A stretch of 64,000 nucleotides of DNA from Amycolatopsis balhimycina FH 1894. Lineage in GTDB: Bacteria > Actinomycetota > Actinomycetes > Mycobacteriales > Pseudonocardiaceae. Each line of letters opens with the position of its first letter. Position 1 is the stretch's first letter. Where the stretch lies: contig NZ_KB913037.1 of the NCBI RefSeq assembly GCF_000384295.1, positions 8,941,508 to 9,005,507 on the forward strand, written 5' to 3'. Made by a program: the position numbers and the translations under genes. A model generated the notes under the pieces. The model was not told the DNA's origin and made no database searches. It was given only the letters and a program-made list of their open reading frames with translations. This document shows, piece after piece, positions 8,950 through 16,572 of this stretch.

Positions 8950-9159
8950 TCAGCCGCAGAGCATCTGCTGGATGACCTCGGGCCCGAGCGCCGCCAGCAG
9001 CTTCTCGACGACTTCGGGGCGCAGGCCGTCGCCGAGGATCTCCACGCCGTTCTCCGTGCGCGAGATCCGGACGCGCACCAGCTCGCCCTTCGGGTACCGC
9101 TCGTATTCGCCGGCGTCGATCAGGTCGGGCAGGTCCGGCACGAAGGCGTGGTCGGTCAT
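8950..9159 (-). CDS. 69-aa protein coupled to radical SAM enzyme
   Basis: The ATG overlaps the stop of the radical SAM gene (ATGA), so translation is coupled. The product has an acidic N-terminus (DHAFVPDLPDLIDAGEYERYP), a basic strand (KGELVRVRISRTENG), a helix (LRPEVVEKLLAALGPEVIQQ) and ends in Met-Leu-Cys-Gly. No family is recognised. A small partner next to a PflA-like activase could be its substrate, a glycyl-radical-like spare part or a regulatory subunit. The C-terminal Cys-Gly is suggestive but proves nothing. The gene converges with the ternary-system operon, leaving a gap of only 6 nt. Confidence 0.7.
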   Translation of the reverse strand: MTDHAFVPDLPDLIDAGEYERYPKGELVRVRISRTENGVEILGDGLRPEVVEKLLAALGPEVIQQMLCG

Positions 9160-10199
9160 CGTCCCCTCACGGTTTCGGGATGTCCGGCGGATTTCCAGCG
9201 GCCCGCCACCGTGGTGCCACAGGCGGGGCAGGCGCCGCCGGACAGGTGGGAGCGCACCGCGCCCCACACCGCCCGTTCGACGACCGCGGTGCCGCACGAC
9301 GGGCAGCTGGTGGTCCGCCCGGCTTCGCCGAGCGCGCGCTCGACGTAGACGTGCTTCAGGCCCGCATCCCGGCCGATCTTCACCGCTTCGGCCAGCGCTT
9401 CCGGCGCGGTCGGCCGGTCGCCGCTGCGACGGTAGGTCGGCGTGTACCGCAGCAGGTGCCACGGGACGTCCGGATCGACGGCGGCGATCTCCCGGGCGAT
9501 CGCGGCGAGGTCGGCGGGAGCCGAGCTGACCCCGGGGATCAGCGGCGTGCTGACCTCCGCCCACACGCCGAGCTCGCGGAACAGCCCGAGCGCGGCGAAC
9601 ACCGGCCGCACCGGGGCCCCGGTCAGCTCCCGGTGCCGCGCGTCGTCGCTGCCCTTGACGTCGATGTTCACCGCGGCCAGCGCCGGCCCGACGAGCCGGA
9701 CCGCCTCTTCGGTGAGGTAGCCGTTGCTCTTCCACACGACGTCGACCCCGAGCGGCGCACCCGCTTCGGCGACGGCGAGCGTGAGTTCCAGCGCCAGCGA
9801 CGGTTCGGTGTAGGAAAAGGCGACGGCGGCACCGGCGGCCGCGGCTTCGCGGGCCAGCTCACCCGCGTCGACCGGTTCGGCCTGCCACTCGGCCTGCTCG
9901 TCACGCCCGAATTGGGAAAGGCGGAAGTTGATGCAGTAGTCGCACCGGAAACTGCACCCGGGTGCCGCGACGGTGAGGGTTTCACTGCCCGGCCGGAAAT
10001 GGTAAAAGGGTTTCCGCTCGATCACGTCACGGTGGCGGACCGACGTCGCGAACGTAGCTGTCTCCCCGCCGTGCCCGGTGCGGCGCCGGACCTTGCAGGC
10101 CCCGGTCTGACCATCGGCGAGCGCGCAGCCGATCGGGCACAGCGTGCATTTCAGCCGTGACCCCGACGGTTCGAACAACAGCGCAGGTCGCCAGTCCAC
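9156..10199 (-). CDS. AmmeMemoRadiSam-type (PflA-like) radical SAM protein
   Basis: A 347-aa enzyme. The radical SAM cluster motif CSFRCDYC (Cys82, Cys86, Cys89) follows an N-terminal Cys-rich segment (C18, C21, C25, C35). The barrel includes VVWKSNGYLTEEA and the glycine-rich SAM region, and the C-terminus has two CPxCG knuckles forming a zinc ribbon. This is the layout of the stand-alone AmmeMemoRadiSam radical SAM family, related to pyruvate-formate-lyase activase. No AMMECR1 or Memo gene is in the window. The GTG start at 10199 was chosen because a GGGGAAAGG ribosome-binding stretch lies 7 nt upstream. The natural substrate is unknown; the coupled 69-aa protein is the obvious candidate partner. 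Confidence 0.88.
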   Translation of the reverse strand: MDWRPALLFEPSGSRLKCTLCPIGCALADGQTGACKVRRRTGHGGETATFATSVRHRDVIERKPFYHFRPGSETLTVAAPGCSFRCDYCINFRLSQFGRDEQAEWQAEPVDAGELAREAAAAGAAVAFSYTEPSLALELTLAVAEAGAPLGVDVVWKSNGYLTEEAVRLVGPALAAVNIDVKGSDDARHRELTGAPVRPVFAALGLFRELGVWAEVSTPLIPGVSSAPADLAAIAREIAAVDPDVPWHLLRYTPTYRRSGDRPTAPEALAEAVKIGRDAGLKHVYVERALGEAGRTTSCPSCGTAVVERAVWGAVRSHLSGGACPACGTTVAGRWKSAGHPETVRGR

Positions 10200-10266
10200 G
10201 TAGAGCCTTTCCCCAGTGGGCTTTCCGGAAATCCATCATATCGCGGAGTTCCCGATTCCGGGAGAA

Positions 10267-10545
10267 TCACCGCGGCCAAGGTGACGGCTTGTCCCGCAGT
10301 TCGTCGGCGAAGATCGCGTCGACCCGCGAACTCGCCTGCCGCAGCAGCCGCGCCGCCGCCCGGACCACACCGGCGAACCCCACGCCGAGGAGCAAGGCCA
10401 GGCCGATGGCCGCGGAGTTCGCCACGAGCGCCTCCCGGTACTGGTGCGCGAGGTAACCCAGGGCCGCCCCGGCGGTCAGTGCGTCGAGCAGCGCCAGCTT
10501 GACGGCCCGGGAGCGGGGCGGTGTGGTCCGCGGTGACGTGGCCAT
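10267..10545 (-). CDS. Small membrane protein, 92 aa
   Basis: This encodes a short basic N-terminus, a hydrophobic helix at about residues 17-35 and a second at about 45-65, then a charged tail (RVDAIFADELRDKPSPWPR). It is most likely an integral membrane protein with two passes. GGGAGGG precedes the ATG at a good distance. It lies upstream of, and in the same direction as, the radical SAM gene with a 67-nt gap, so it may be cotranscribed with it. No family is recognised. Confidence 0.65.
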   Translation of the reverse strand: MATSPRTTPPRSRAVKLALLDALTAGAALGYLAHQYREALVANSAAIGLALLLGVGFAGVVRAAARLLRQASSRVDAIFADELRDKPSPWPR

Positions 10546-10730
10546 GGCCCTCCCGCCGTTCCGTTCAGCGGTGACGCCCTTGCAAGGTAGACGAGCCTGC
10601 GCCGGTTGGCGGGCACTTCAACCTGTTTGGCCTACCGGATCTGCCCGGATGGCCGCTGTGATAACTTGGAGCGAACTGAGTCTTCTGTGCGGAAGCAAAC
10701 CCCCCGTGCCGCCTACGCGCCGGGGGTCAG

Positions 10731-10804
10731 GGGGCGGTAGCTCAGTTGGTTAGAGCAGGGGACTCATAATCCCTTGGCCGCGGGTTCGAGCCCCGCCCGC
10801 CCCA
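10731..10804 (+). tRNA. tRNA with CAU anticodon (Met elongator or Ile2)
   Basis: All arms fold. Acceptor GGGGCGG pairs with CCGCCCC (10797-10803), with discriminator A10804. The D arm is GCTC...GAGC. The anticodon loop CTCATAA has CAT at 10765-10767. The T arm GCGGG-TTCGAGC-CCCGC is regular. CCA is not encoded. The anticodon alone cannot separate elongator tRNA-Met from lysidine-modified tRNA-Ile2. The CTTGG stretch after the anticodon stem recalls tRNA-Ile2, so isotype is left open. It is not a formyl initiator by its paired acceptor end. Confidence 0.95.
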
Positions 10805-10869
10805 CCCGATCTTCGTTCCCGCCTGTTCGGCGGGCACGCCTTCCCCCTTGGCGATCATCGTCATCGCCT

Positions 10870-10913
10870 CTGGGGGCCCAGCCCCCAGACCCCGGCCGGG
10901 GGCGAGCCCCCGG
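10870..10913. repeat. GC-rich REP-like double palindrome
   Basis: Two adjacent hairpins occupy the gap between the tRNA and the next gene: CTGGGGGC/GCCCCCAG (10870-10877 and 10881-10888) and CCGGGGGC/GCCCCCGG (10896-10903 and 10906-10913). The same kind of unit recurs inside dprE2 (18577-18648) and in the PH-domain gene (37537-37583), so it is a dispersed element rather than a simple terminator. Confidence 0.75.
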
Positions 10914-11055
10914 ACCCCCACACCGTGGTCGCCTTCGGTTCGGGCGTTGCGGTCGTGCCGCGCGGGTGTCTACAACCCTGGATCCCCGGTTGTACGCCGC
11001 GTGTACGACGCGGAGGCAGGGTCGCTCGCCATACATCCGATCCAGGAGGCGAGCA

Positions 11056-12045
11056 GTGCCACAGAACCCCCTTCCCGACCTCACCCGGCGAGCGCTTTCC
11101 CGGCGGTCGCTCTTCCGGGCCGGGGCCGCCACCGCCGTCGCGCTCGGCAGCGGGGCCCTGCTCACCCGGACCGCTTTCGCCGGGGAACTCCCCACCTCGC
11201 CCTACATCGACATCACCAAGCCCTCCCAGGACCTCTTCCGCAGCAAGATGCTGCACGAATCGCACCACGTCATGCAGGGCTTCGCCTTCGACAACGTCAA
11301 CCGGCGGCTCTTCGTCGTGCAGGCGCAGAACGGCACCTCCGGCGACGACCTGTGCGTCAACCAGGTCAGCTTCTCCGGCGAACTGCTCGGCTCGATGCAC
11401 CTGGGGCACGCCGGGCACGGCGTGTCGTTCGGCGTCGAACCCGTCGGCACCGCGTCCTACATCTGGATGGAATGCGACGCCGACGGGACCACCACCGACG
11501 CCCGCGGCACCGCCCTCGCCCGCTTCAAGTTCGTCAACGGCGGCACCCCGTCCATGAAGAAGTTCCTCACCGGCAGCAAGACCATCACCTGCGCCACCGA
11601 CCCGGTGTACCAGCGGATCGCCGTGCGCCGCAGCGAAGGCGGCCAGATGTGGTACAGCGTCCATCCGCTCGCCAAGGCCGCCGCCGGCGACTTCTCCACG
11701 CCGCTGGCCCACTTCCCGCAACCGGCGCTGAGCACGTCGAGCGTCGTCTTCCAGGGCTACACGATCCTCGGCAGCTATCTGTACACATTGGACGGATCGG
11801 GGCACGCCGACGCGGCGGACATCGACTCCTACGTCACGCGCATCGACATGAAGACCGGCGAGGTGAAGGAGCGCGCGATCACCCGGGCCGGCGAGTCCCT
11901 CGTCTACCGCGAACCCGAGGGCATGGCGGTGTACCGCACGGCCGACGGCGAAACCCGGCTCTTCCTCGGCTTCGGTTCACGTAGCAGCATGGACGACATC
12001 AACCGCTACGCCAACATCTTCTCCAAGAACGTCATGGTCGGGTGA
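11056..12045 (+). CDS. Tat-exported TagC-like beta-propeller protein
   Basis: A 329-aa protein starting at GTG with GGAGG 9 nt upstream. Residues 1-42 form a Tat signal (SRRSLF motif, hydrophobic stretch, AFA before GEL). The mature part begins ITKPSQDLFRSKMLHESHHV and has the repeated short strands (MQGFAFDNVNRRLFVVQ, ISFSGELLGS-like) of the phage-P68 receptor-binding/TagC propeller family. Actinomycete members are often labelled teichoic acid biosynthesis protein C or phage baseplate protein, although no enzymatic role is established. It probably acts outside the membrane at the cell surface. The gene stands alone and ends at the 59-bp inverted repeat. Confidence 0.8.
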   Translation: MPQNPLPDLTRRALSRRSLFRAGAATAVALGSGALLTRTAFAGELPTSPYIDITKPSQDLFRSKMLHESHHVMQGFAFDNVNRRLFVVQAQNGTSGDDLCVNQVSFSGELLGSMHLGHAGHGVSFGVEPVGTASYIWMECDADGTTTDARGTALARFKFVNGGTPSMKKFLTGSKTITCATDPVYQRIAVRRSEGGQMWYSVHPLAKAAAGDFSTPLAHFPQPALSTSSVVFQGYTILGSYLYTLDGSGHADAADIDSYVTRIDMKTGEVKERAITRAGESLVYREPEGMAVYRTADGETRLFLGFGSRSSMDDINRYANIFSKNVMVG

Positions 12046-12082
12046 GACGGGAAACGCACCTGACCGTCCACAAGGGAGCGGA

Positions 12083-12141
12083 AAGTCCGTGAATGGCACA
12101 TCGAGGGACGTAGAGTCCCTGAATGTGCCATTCACGGACTT
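12083..12141. terminator. 59-bp inverted repeat between convergent genes
   Basis: Arms of 19 nt (AAGTCCGTGAATGGCACAT at 12083-12101 and its complement at 12123-12141) flank a second short stem GGGAC/GTCCC. The element lies exactly between two convergent genes, and its last T is the first base of the minus-strand stop codon. A near-identical element is at 41609-41667. It probably works as a bidirectional terminator. Confidence 0.75.
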
Positions 12142-12662
12142 CAGGCGACCCGGTACCAGGCGTTGGTGATCGGGCCGGCGTGGCTCAGCTCCACGGGCGT
12201 CAGCCGCACCTGCGTCCCGCCGGGGTGGTCGAAGAGCCGGACGCCGTCGCCGAGCAGGACCGGGGCCACGTGCACCAGCACTTCGTCGAGCAGCCCGGCT
12301 TCCAGGCACCGCCGGGCCGTCGTGGCCCCCAGCACCGCGACGTAGCCGTCTCCCGCCGCCTCGGAAGCCGCCGCCACGGCCTTGCCCAGGTCGTCGACGA
12401 GGGTGAAACCAGGTGACGGCGGCGCGTCGCGGGTCACCACGAAGATCGGGCCTCGCCAACGGCCGCCGTAGACCTCGCCCTCCGCCGTCGTCGCGGGCGC
12501 GTAGGTGTGGTGGCCCATCAGCACCGCGCCGATCCCGCCGATCACCCGCTCGACGACCGGGTTCGGCCCGGCGTGCAGGTCGCGAAGCCAGGTCATGTCG
12601 TCGCCGGGTGCCGCGACGAAACCGTCGAGGGACATCGTGATGTGGTACAGCAGCTTGGCCAT
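12141..12662 (-). CDS. DHFR-family (RibD C-terminal-like) reductase
   Basis: A 173-aa protein with the DHFR/RibD_C fold. It starts MAKLLYHITMSLDGFVAAPGDDM, has the LMGHHTYA loop and PIFVVTRDAP strand, then VLGATTARRCLEAGLLDEVLVHVAPVLLGDGVRLF, which is the usual NADPH-binding and core pattern of YyaP/YwjB-like proteins. These are small soluble NADPH-dependent reductases whose substrates are generally unknown; they are not housekeeping DHFR. The gene converges with the TagC-like gene. Its promoter faces the symporter gene end at 12727. Confidence 0.88.
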   Translation of the reverse strand: MAKLLYHITMSLDGFVAAPGDDMTWLRDLHAGPNPVVERVIGGIGAVLMGHHTYAPATTAEGEVYGGRWRGPIFVVTRDAPPSPGFTLVDDLGKAVAAASEAAGDGYVAVLGATTARRCLEAGLLDEVLVHVAPVLLGDGVRLFDHPGGTQVRLTPVELSHAGPITNAWYRVA

Positions 12663-12726
12663 GGGACCGCCTTTCGGTATTGGGGGGGCACCCTGTACCG
12701 ACGACGCGCCCGGAAAAACTCATCGG

Positions 12727-13704
12727 TCAGGCCGGCATGAGTTCCCTGGCCTCCGACGCGGCGGCGTAGCGGCGCGCCAGTGTCGCGCAGACGATCAGCT
12801 GGATCTGGTGGAACAGCATCAGCGGCAGCACGATCAGCCCCACCTGGGCGTGCCCGAACAGCACCGTCGCCATCGGCAGGCCGCTGGCCAGGCTCTTCTT
12901 CGACCCGCAGAACACGATGGTGATCCGGTCGGCGCGGGCGAAGCCCAGCACGCGGGCAGCCTGCCCGGTCGCGCCCAGCACCGCCGCGAGCAGGACGCCG
13001 CACACCACGACGAGCACCAGCAGGTGGCCGAGGTCGAGCCGGTGCCAGATGCCTTCGGTCATGCCCGCGCTGAACGCCGTGTAGACCACCAGGAGGATCG
13101 AGCCGCGGTCGACCAGCTTCAACGGCGCGGAGTGGCGCGTGATCCAGCCGCCGATCCAGCGCCGGGCCAGCTGGCCCGCCACGAACGGCGCGAGCAGCTG
13201 CAGCACGATCCCGAGCACGGCCGAGCCGTCGACACCGGCGCCGTCGCCGGCGAGCAGCAGCGCCACCAGCAGCGGGGTGAGCACGATCCCGGCCAGGTTG
13301 GACAGCGACGCGCTGCAGATCGCCGCCGCGACGTTGCCGCGCGCGATCGAGGTGAACGCGATCGACGACTGCACCGTCGAGGGCAGCACGGCGAGGAACA
13401 GCACGCCGGCGGCGAGGTCCGGGGGCAGCACCGACGAAGGCAGCAGCATCGCGGCCAGGCCGAGCAGGGGGAACAGGACGAACGTCGCGGCCAGCACGAG
13501 CGCGTGCAGCCGCCAGTGCCGCAGCCCGTCCAGGGCCTCCTGCGTGGACAACCGGGCGCCGTAGAGGAAGAACAGCACCCCCACGGCGACCGTGGTGGCG
13601 ACGCCGAAGCCGCCGGCCACCACACCCGAAGCGGGCAGCAGGGTGGCGACGCCGACGGTCGCGAGGATGGCGAGGACGAACGGGTCTGGACGCAACCGGG
13701 ACAT
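12727..13704 (-). CDS. Bile acid:sodium symporter (SBF-like) family transporter
   Basis: A 325-aa hydrophobic protein with about nine to ten membrane helices and the SBF-like signatures PSTVQSSIAFTSIARGNVAAA and FCGSKKSLASGLPMATVLF. It belongs to the YfeH-type branch of the BASS superfamily, which transports organic anions with Na+ or H+; the substrate is unknown. The ATG at 13704 was preferred because AAGGAGAT lies just upstream. A start farther upstream would run into the divergent regulator region. It is transcribed away from the LysR gene at 13802, and the LysR box between them suggests specific control by that regulator. Confidence 0.9.
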   Translation of the reverse strand: MSRLRPDPFVLAILATVGVATLLPASGVVAGGFGVATTVAVGVLFFLYGARLSTQEALDGLRHWRLHALVLAATFVLFPLLGLAAMLLPSSVLPPDLAAGVLFLAVLPSTVQSSIAFTSIARGNVAAAICSASLSNLAGIVLTPLLVALLLAGDGAGVDGSAVLGIVLQLLAPFVAGQLARRWIGGWITRHSAPLKLVDRGSILLVVYTAFSAGMTEGIWHRLDLGHLLVLVVVCGVLLAAVLGATGQAARVLGFARADRITIVFCGSKKSLASGLPMATVLFGHAQVGLIVLPLMLFHQIQLIVCATLARRYAAASEARELMPA

Positions 13705-13775
13705 GGATCTCCTTCCACGGCCCATTCTCGGCGCTCGCGCGATCATTGTGAACCCCGATGACCGGACTGACTGTC

Positions 13776-13790
13776 ATCGCGAATCGCGAT
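13776..13790. promoter_or_regulatory. LysR box (T-N11-A palindrome)
   Basis: ATCGCGAATCGCGAT is a perfect 6-3-6 palindrome and fits the T-N11-A rule (T13777, A13789). It lies in the 97-nt divergent gap between the symporter start and the LysR start. It overlaps the TAGGGT hexamer (13790-13795) of the lysR promoter, so binding should autorepress lysR. Confidence 0.75.
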
Positions 13791-13801
13791 AGGGTGACGC
13801 G

Positions 13802-14635
13802 GTGCTGGACTCCCGCCTGTGCCGTTCGTTCCTCGCCGTCGCCGAGACGCGCAGCTTCACCGCGGCCGCGCGGCGGCTGGGGGTCGGCCAGCCGACGGTC
13901 AGCCAGCACGTCCGGCGGCTGGAACGCGACGCGGGCGGGCTGCTCTTCGCCCGCGACACCCACACCGTGGAGCTCACCGCGCGCGGCCAGGCGATGCTGG
14001 GCTTCGCGCAGACGATCATCGACACCGAAGAGCGCGCGGAGCGGCACTTTCGCGGCGCCGAGCTCCGCGGCCGCGTGCGCTTCGGCGTGTCCGAGGACTT
14101 CGCGCTCGGCGAGCTGCCGGAGATCCTGCACCGGCTGCGCCGCAGTCACCCGCTGGTGGACGTCGAGCTGACCGTCGAGCTGTCGGACGTCCTGGCCCAG
14201 CGCCTGCGGGCCGGGCAGCTCGACCTGGTGCTGGGGAAACGCCGTCCGGGCGCGCACCACGGCCGGCTGCTCTGGCGGGAACCCCTGGTCTGGATCGGGT
14301 CGGCGGCGACGGTGCTGGAGCCGGGCCGGCCGGTGCCGCTGGTGCAGTACCCGATGCCGTCGATCACGCGGCAGCTGGCGGTGGAGTGCCTCGAACGCGC
14401 CGGCCTCGAGTGGCGCGCGGCGTGCCAGACGTCGAGCCTCACCGGCCTGCGGGCCGCGGCGGCGGCCGGGCTGGGTGTCACCCTGCACGCGCGCAGCCTG
14501 GTGCCGCCCGACCTGGTCGAGCTCGACGGCCTGCCCGAGCCCGGTGACATCGAGTTCATGCTGCTGGCGCGGGAGTCGATGGAAGGACCGGCGGCGGCGC
14601 TGGCGGACTTCGTCCTCGAGCGCGTGGCGCGCTAG
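13802..14635 (+). CDS. LysR-family transcriptional regulator
   Basis: A 277-aa regulator. The N-terminal winged helix-turn-helix is clear (SFTAAARRLGVGQPTVSQHVRRLE), followed by the linker helix and a periplasmic-binding-protein-like effector domain (about residues 88-277). The GTG has no Shine-Dalgarno. TAGGGT ends 6 nt upstream, so the mRNA is probably leaderless. It is divergent from the SBF-type transporter, a common regulator/transporter arrangement, and the palindrome at 13776-13790 is the likely operator. The ligand is unknown but may be the transported anion. Confidence 0.93.
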   Translation: MLDSRLCRSFLAVAETRSFTAAARRLGVGQPTVSQHVRRLERDAGGLLFARDTHTVELTARGQAMLGFAQTIIDTEERAERHFRGAELRGRVRFGVSEDFALGELPEILHRLRRSHPLVDVELTVELSDVLAQRLRAGQLDLVLGKRRPGAHHGRLLWREPLVWIGSAATVLEPGRPVPLVQYPMPSITRQLAVECLERAGLEWRAACQTSSLTGLRAAAAAGLGVTLHARSLVPPDLVELDGLPEPGDIEFMLLARESMEGPAAALADFVLERVAR

Positions 14636-14641
14636 CCCTCT

Positions 14642-15379
14642 TCAGTCCTCTTCGCCGGTGAGCAGGCGGCGCAGGCGGCCGAGCGCGCGGTGCTGGGCGA
14701 CGCGGACGGCGCCGGGCGTCGAACCCACCGCCGTGGCCGTCTCCTCGGCCGAGAGCCCCACGACCACGCGCAGCACGACGATCTCCCGCTGTTTGGCCGG
14801 CAGCACGTCGAGCAGCCGGGCCAGCCGCTCGTTCAGCTCGAACCGCAGCGCGTGCTGCTCCGGGCCGGCGGTTTCGCTGACGCCGTCGGGCACCTCGGGC
14901 ACCGGGTCGGTGCGGTTGCGGGCCGCCGCGCGGTGCGCGTCGGCGACCTTGTGCTGGGCGATGCCGTAGACGAAGGCGAGGAACGGGCGGCCCTGGTCGT
15001 GGTAGGACGGCAGCGCGGTGAGCACGGCGAGGCACACCTCCTGGGCGACGTCGTCGGCCGAGGCGAACGACCGTTCGTGCCGTCCGACGCGGGCCCGGCA
15101 GTAGCGCACCACCAGCGGCCGGATGGTGGCGAGCAGGCGGGCTGTCGCGGCGTCGTCACCGGCGATCGCGGCGGCGACCGGCTCGTCGTGCCGCCGCCAG
15201 TGCGACGGGAACGCTTCGACGGGCTGCGCCGCGGCGATCTCCCGGACCAGGGCCCGGCTGCGCACCCGCAGCAGGGCGCCCTCCACGTCGAGGCCACCGC
15301 GCATCGAGTCGTGCAGCGCGGCGTTGGACTCCCGCAGCAGCTCGGTGACCGCCCGATCCCCGTACTCGGTTGCCGGCAT
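14642..15379 (-). CDS. sigD: SigD/ShbA-type sigma-70 factor
   Basis: A 245-aa sigma factor. Residues about 82-150 form region 2 (IRPLVVRYCRARVGRHERSFASADDVAQEVCLAVL). Region 4 follows (LLDVLPAKQREIVVLRVVVGLSAEETATAVGSTPGAVRVAQHRAL). Both stretches closely match remembered mycobacterial SigD, whose Streptomyces relative ShbA controls the principal sigma gene. About 75 residues precede region 2, more than in SigD, and are predicted helical; they may be regulatory or a start-site artefact. The start is 5 nt after the stop of another sigma gene, so the two are cotranscribed. A WhiB gene lies nearby, as in mycobacterial sigD loci. Confidence 0.85.
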   Translation of the reverse strand: MPATEYGDRAVTELLRESNAALHDSMRGGLDVEGALLRVRSRALVREIAAAQPVEAFPSHWRRHDEPVAAAIAGDDAATARLLATIRPLVVRYCRARVGRHERSFASADDVAQEVCLAVLTALPSYHDQGRPFLAFVYGIAQHKVADAHRAAARNRTDPVPEVPDGVSETAGPEQHALRFELNERLARLLDVLPAKQREIVVLRVVVGLSAEETATAVGSTPGAVRVAQHRALGRLRRLLTGEED

Positions 15380-15384
15380 TCTGT

Positions 15385-15873
15385 TCACCTTTCCCTGTCC
15401 CGGTGGCCGCCGGGCCGGGCGCCCTGCTGTCGTCGGAGGCGTTCGCGCACGTGGCGGAGGGTGGAGCGGACGGTCGACGGGGTGATCCGGAGCGCCTCCG
15501 CGATCTGGGCGGGGGTGAACCCGTCGAGCGACCACGCGAGGACCATCCGTTGCCGGCCGGGGAGGGAAGCGAGCAGGTCGATGAGCCCCGCGTGCTTCTC
15601 GACCAGCGCGGCGAGCTCCTCGTCGTCCCGCGGGTCGCCCCCCAGGGACCAGTCCGCGCGCGCGTCGCCCGCGGCGTCGAGCAGCTGTCCGACGACCCGG
15701 CGGACCCAGGCCCGCGGGTCCCCGGCGACCGGCCACGCTTCCAGCGCGTGCAGCATCGCCTCGGCGGCGACGTCGCGCGCGGTCTCGACCTCGAACCCGG
15801 CCTTGCAGAGGAACGCCACGAGTGGCGGGAACTCGGCGCGGAAGAACGCGTCGAACTCGTCATGACCCCACAC
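15385..15873 (-). CDS. ECF-like sigma-70 family protein, 162 aa
   Basis: A compact protein with a sigma region-2-like segment (FDAFFRAEFPPLVAFLCKAGFEVETARDVAAEAMLHALEAW) and a region-4 helix-turn-helix (LLASLPGRQRMVLAWSLDGFTPAQIAEALRITPSTVRSTL). The GTG at 15873 is preferred because GGTGAGGGG lies just upstream; the open frame extends farther but the extra sequence looks non-coding. It sits directly upstream of the SigD-like gene in the same operon. With short regions it could act as a sigma factor or as a modulator of its neighbour; the first is more likely. Confidence 0.8.
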   Translation of the reverse strand: MWGHDEFDAFFRAEFPPLVAFLCKAGFEVETARDVAAEAMLHALEAWPVAGDPRAWVRRVVGQLLDAAGDARADWSLGGDPRDDEELAALVEKHAGLIDLLASLPGRQRMVLAWSLDGFTPAQIAEALRITPSTVRSTLRHVRERLRRQQGARPGGHRDRER

Positions 15874-16572
15874 GGACCCCTCACCGCCCCTCGCCTCCAC
15901 AAGGACAGGTGCGGTGAAGGGGCGGCTACGTGTAACGATTCGATCAAGACTGCCCGGCCGGAGTAATGGACCGCGTCGCAGTGGTGACGGCCGGTGACGA
16001 ATGACTGCGGAGATGTCGGGTACCCGAGGCCGATGATCTACCGAGACGCGATCGCGACGGCGCCCCGCGAGGGGGCGCGAGCCGTGCTCGCCCGCGGTGG
16101 TGCCGATCCGCGAAACGGGGGTCCGCGAACGGCGGATTCCGGTCACCGGCCCGGCAGCCGGGGTGTGGCTGCCGGCCGCCGCCGTCTCCGCCGGGAGGTG
16201 GCCGGCGCCGCCGCCCGGCGATGCCGTCGCGTCCGGCGGGAAAAGCCTTGCCGGATCAGGGAAAGACGGACGGCGCGCGCGGACTGAGGTTCGCGCGGGA
16301 GCCGGGCGGCGGAGCCGCGACGGCGGCCCCGGTCCGGGGCGCGCGGGGACGCGATCTCGCCGATCGGGTGACGTGATCGACATCGAGATCCCGGGAAGAA
16401 GGGCGTACTCTCATGTGTTGCAGTCTTGGTTGCCCGGAGGGTGAGCCGGGGACCGAAGCCAAAACCCCCTTGACCCAGGCGGATAAGCTCGCGCGTCCGC
16501 CGCGGTCAAGTCGGTTGACGCGCCCCCACAATGGGAAGCAGTAAGAGAGAGCAAGGGAGGTGAACGAAGGAA
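15874..16572. other. 700-bp gap between sigma operon and whiB
   Basis: I see no convincing gene here; the open frames lack start signals and have no recognisable product. The left end must hold the promoter of the minus-strand sigma genes. The right part should hold the whiB promoter. TACTCT at 16408-16413 is a possible minus-10 hexamer and TTGACG at 16515-16520 a possible minus-35, but no well-spaced pair is evident. The leader to whiB would then be up to 150 nt. Confidence 0.5.

Noticed and set aside
10731..10804. tRNA as integration site of a mobile island
   Set aside because: No integrase gene or duplicated tRNA 3' end is seen within the flanking sequence.
11056..12045. Prophage tail gene
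   Set aside because: Although TagC-like proteins resemble phage receptor-binding propellers, this one has a Tat signal and no phage genes nearby.
12505..13761. 418-aa plus-strand frame opposite the symporter
   Set aside because: Gln/Arg/His-rich shadow of a clear membrane protein on the other strand.
16097..16444. 115-aa frame in the whiB upstream gap
   Set aside because: No ribosome-binding site, Arg/Gly-rich composition and no recognisable domain.
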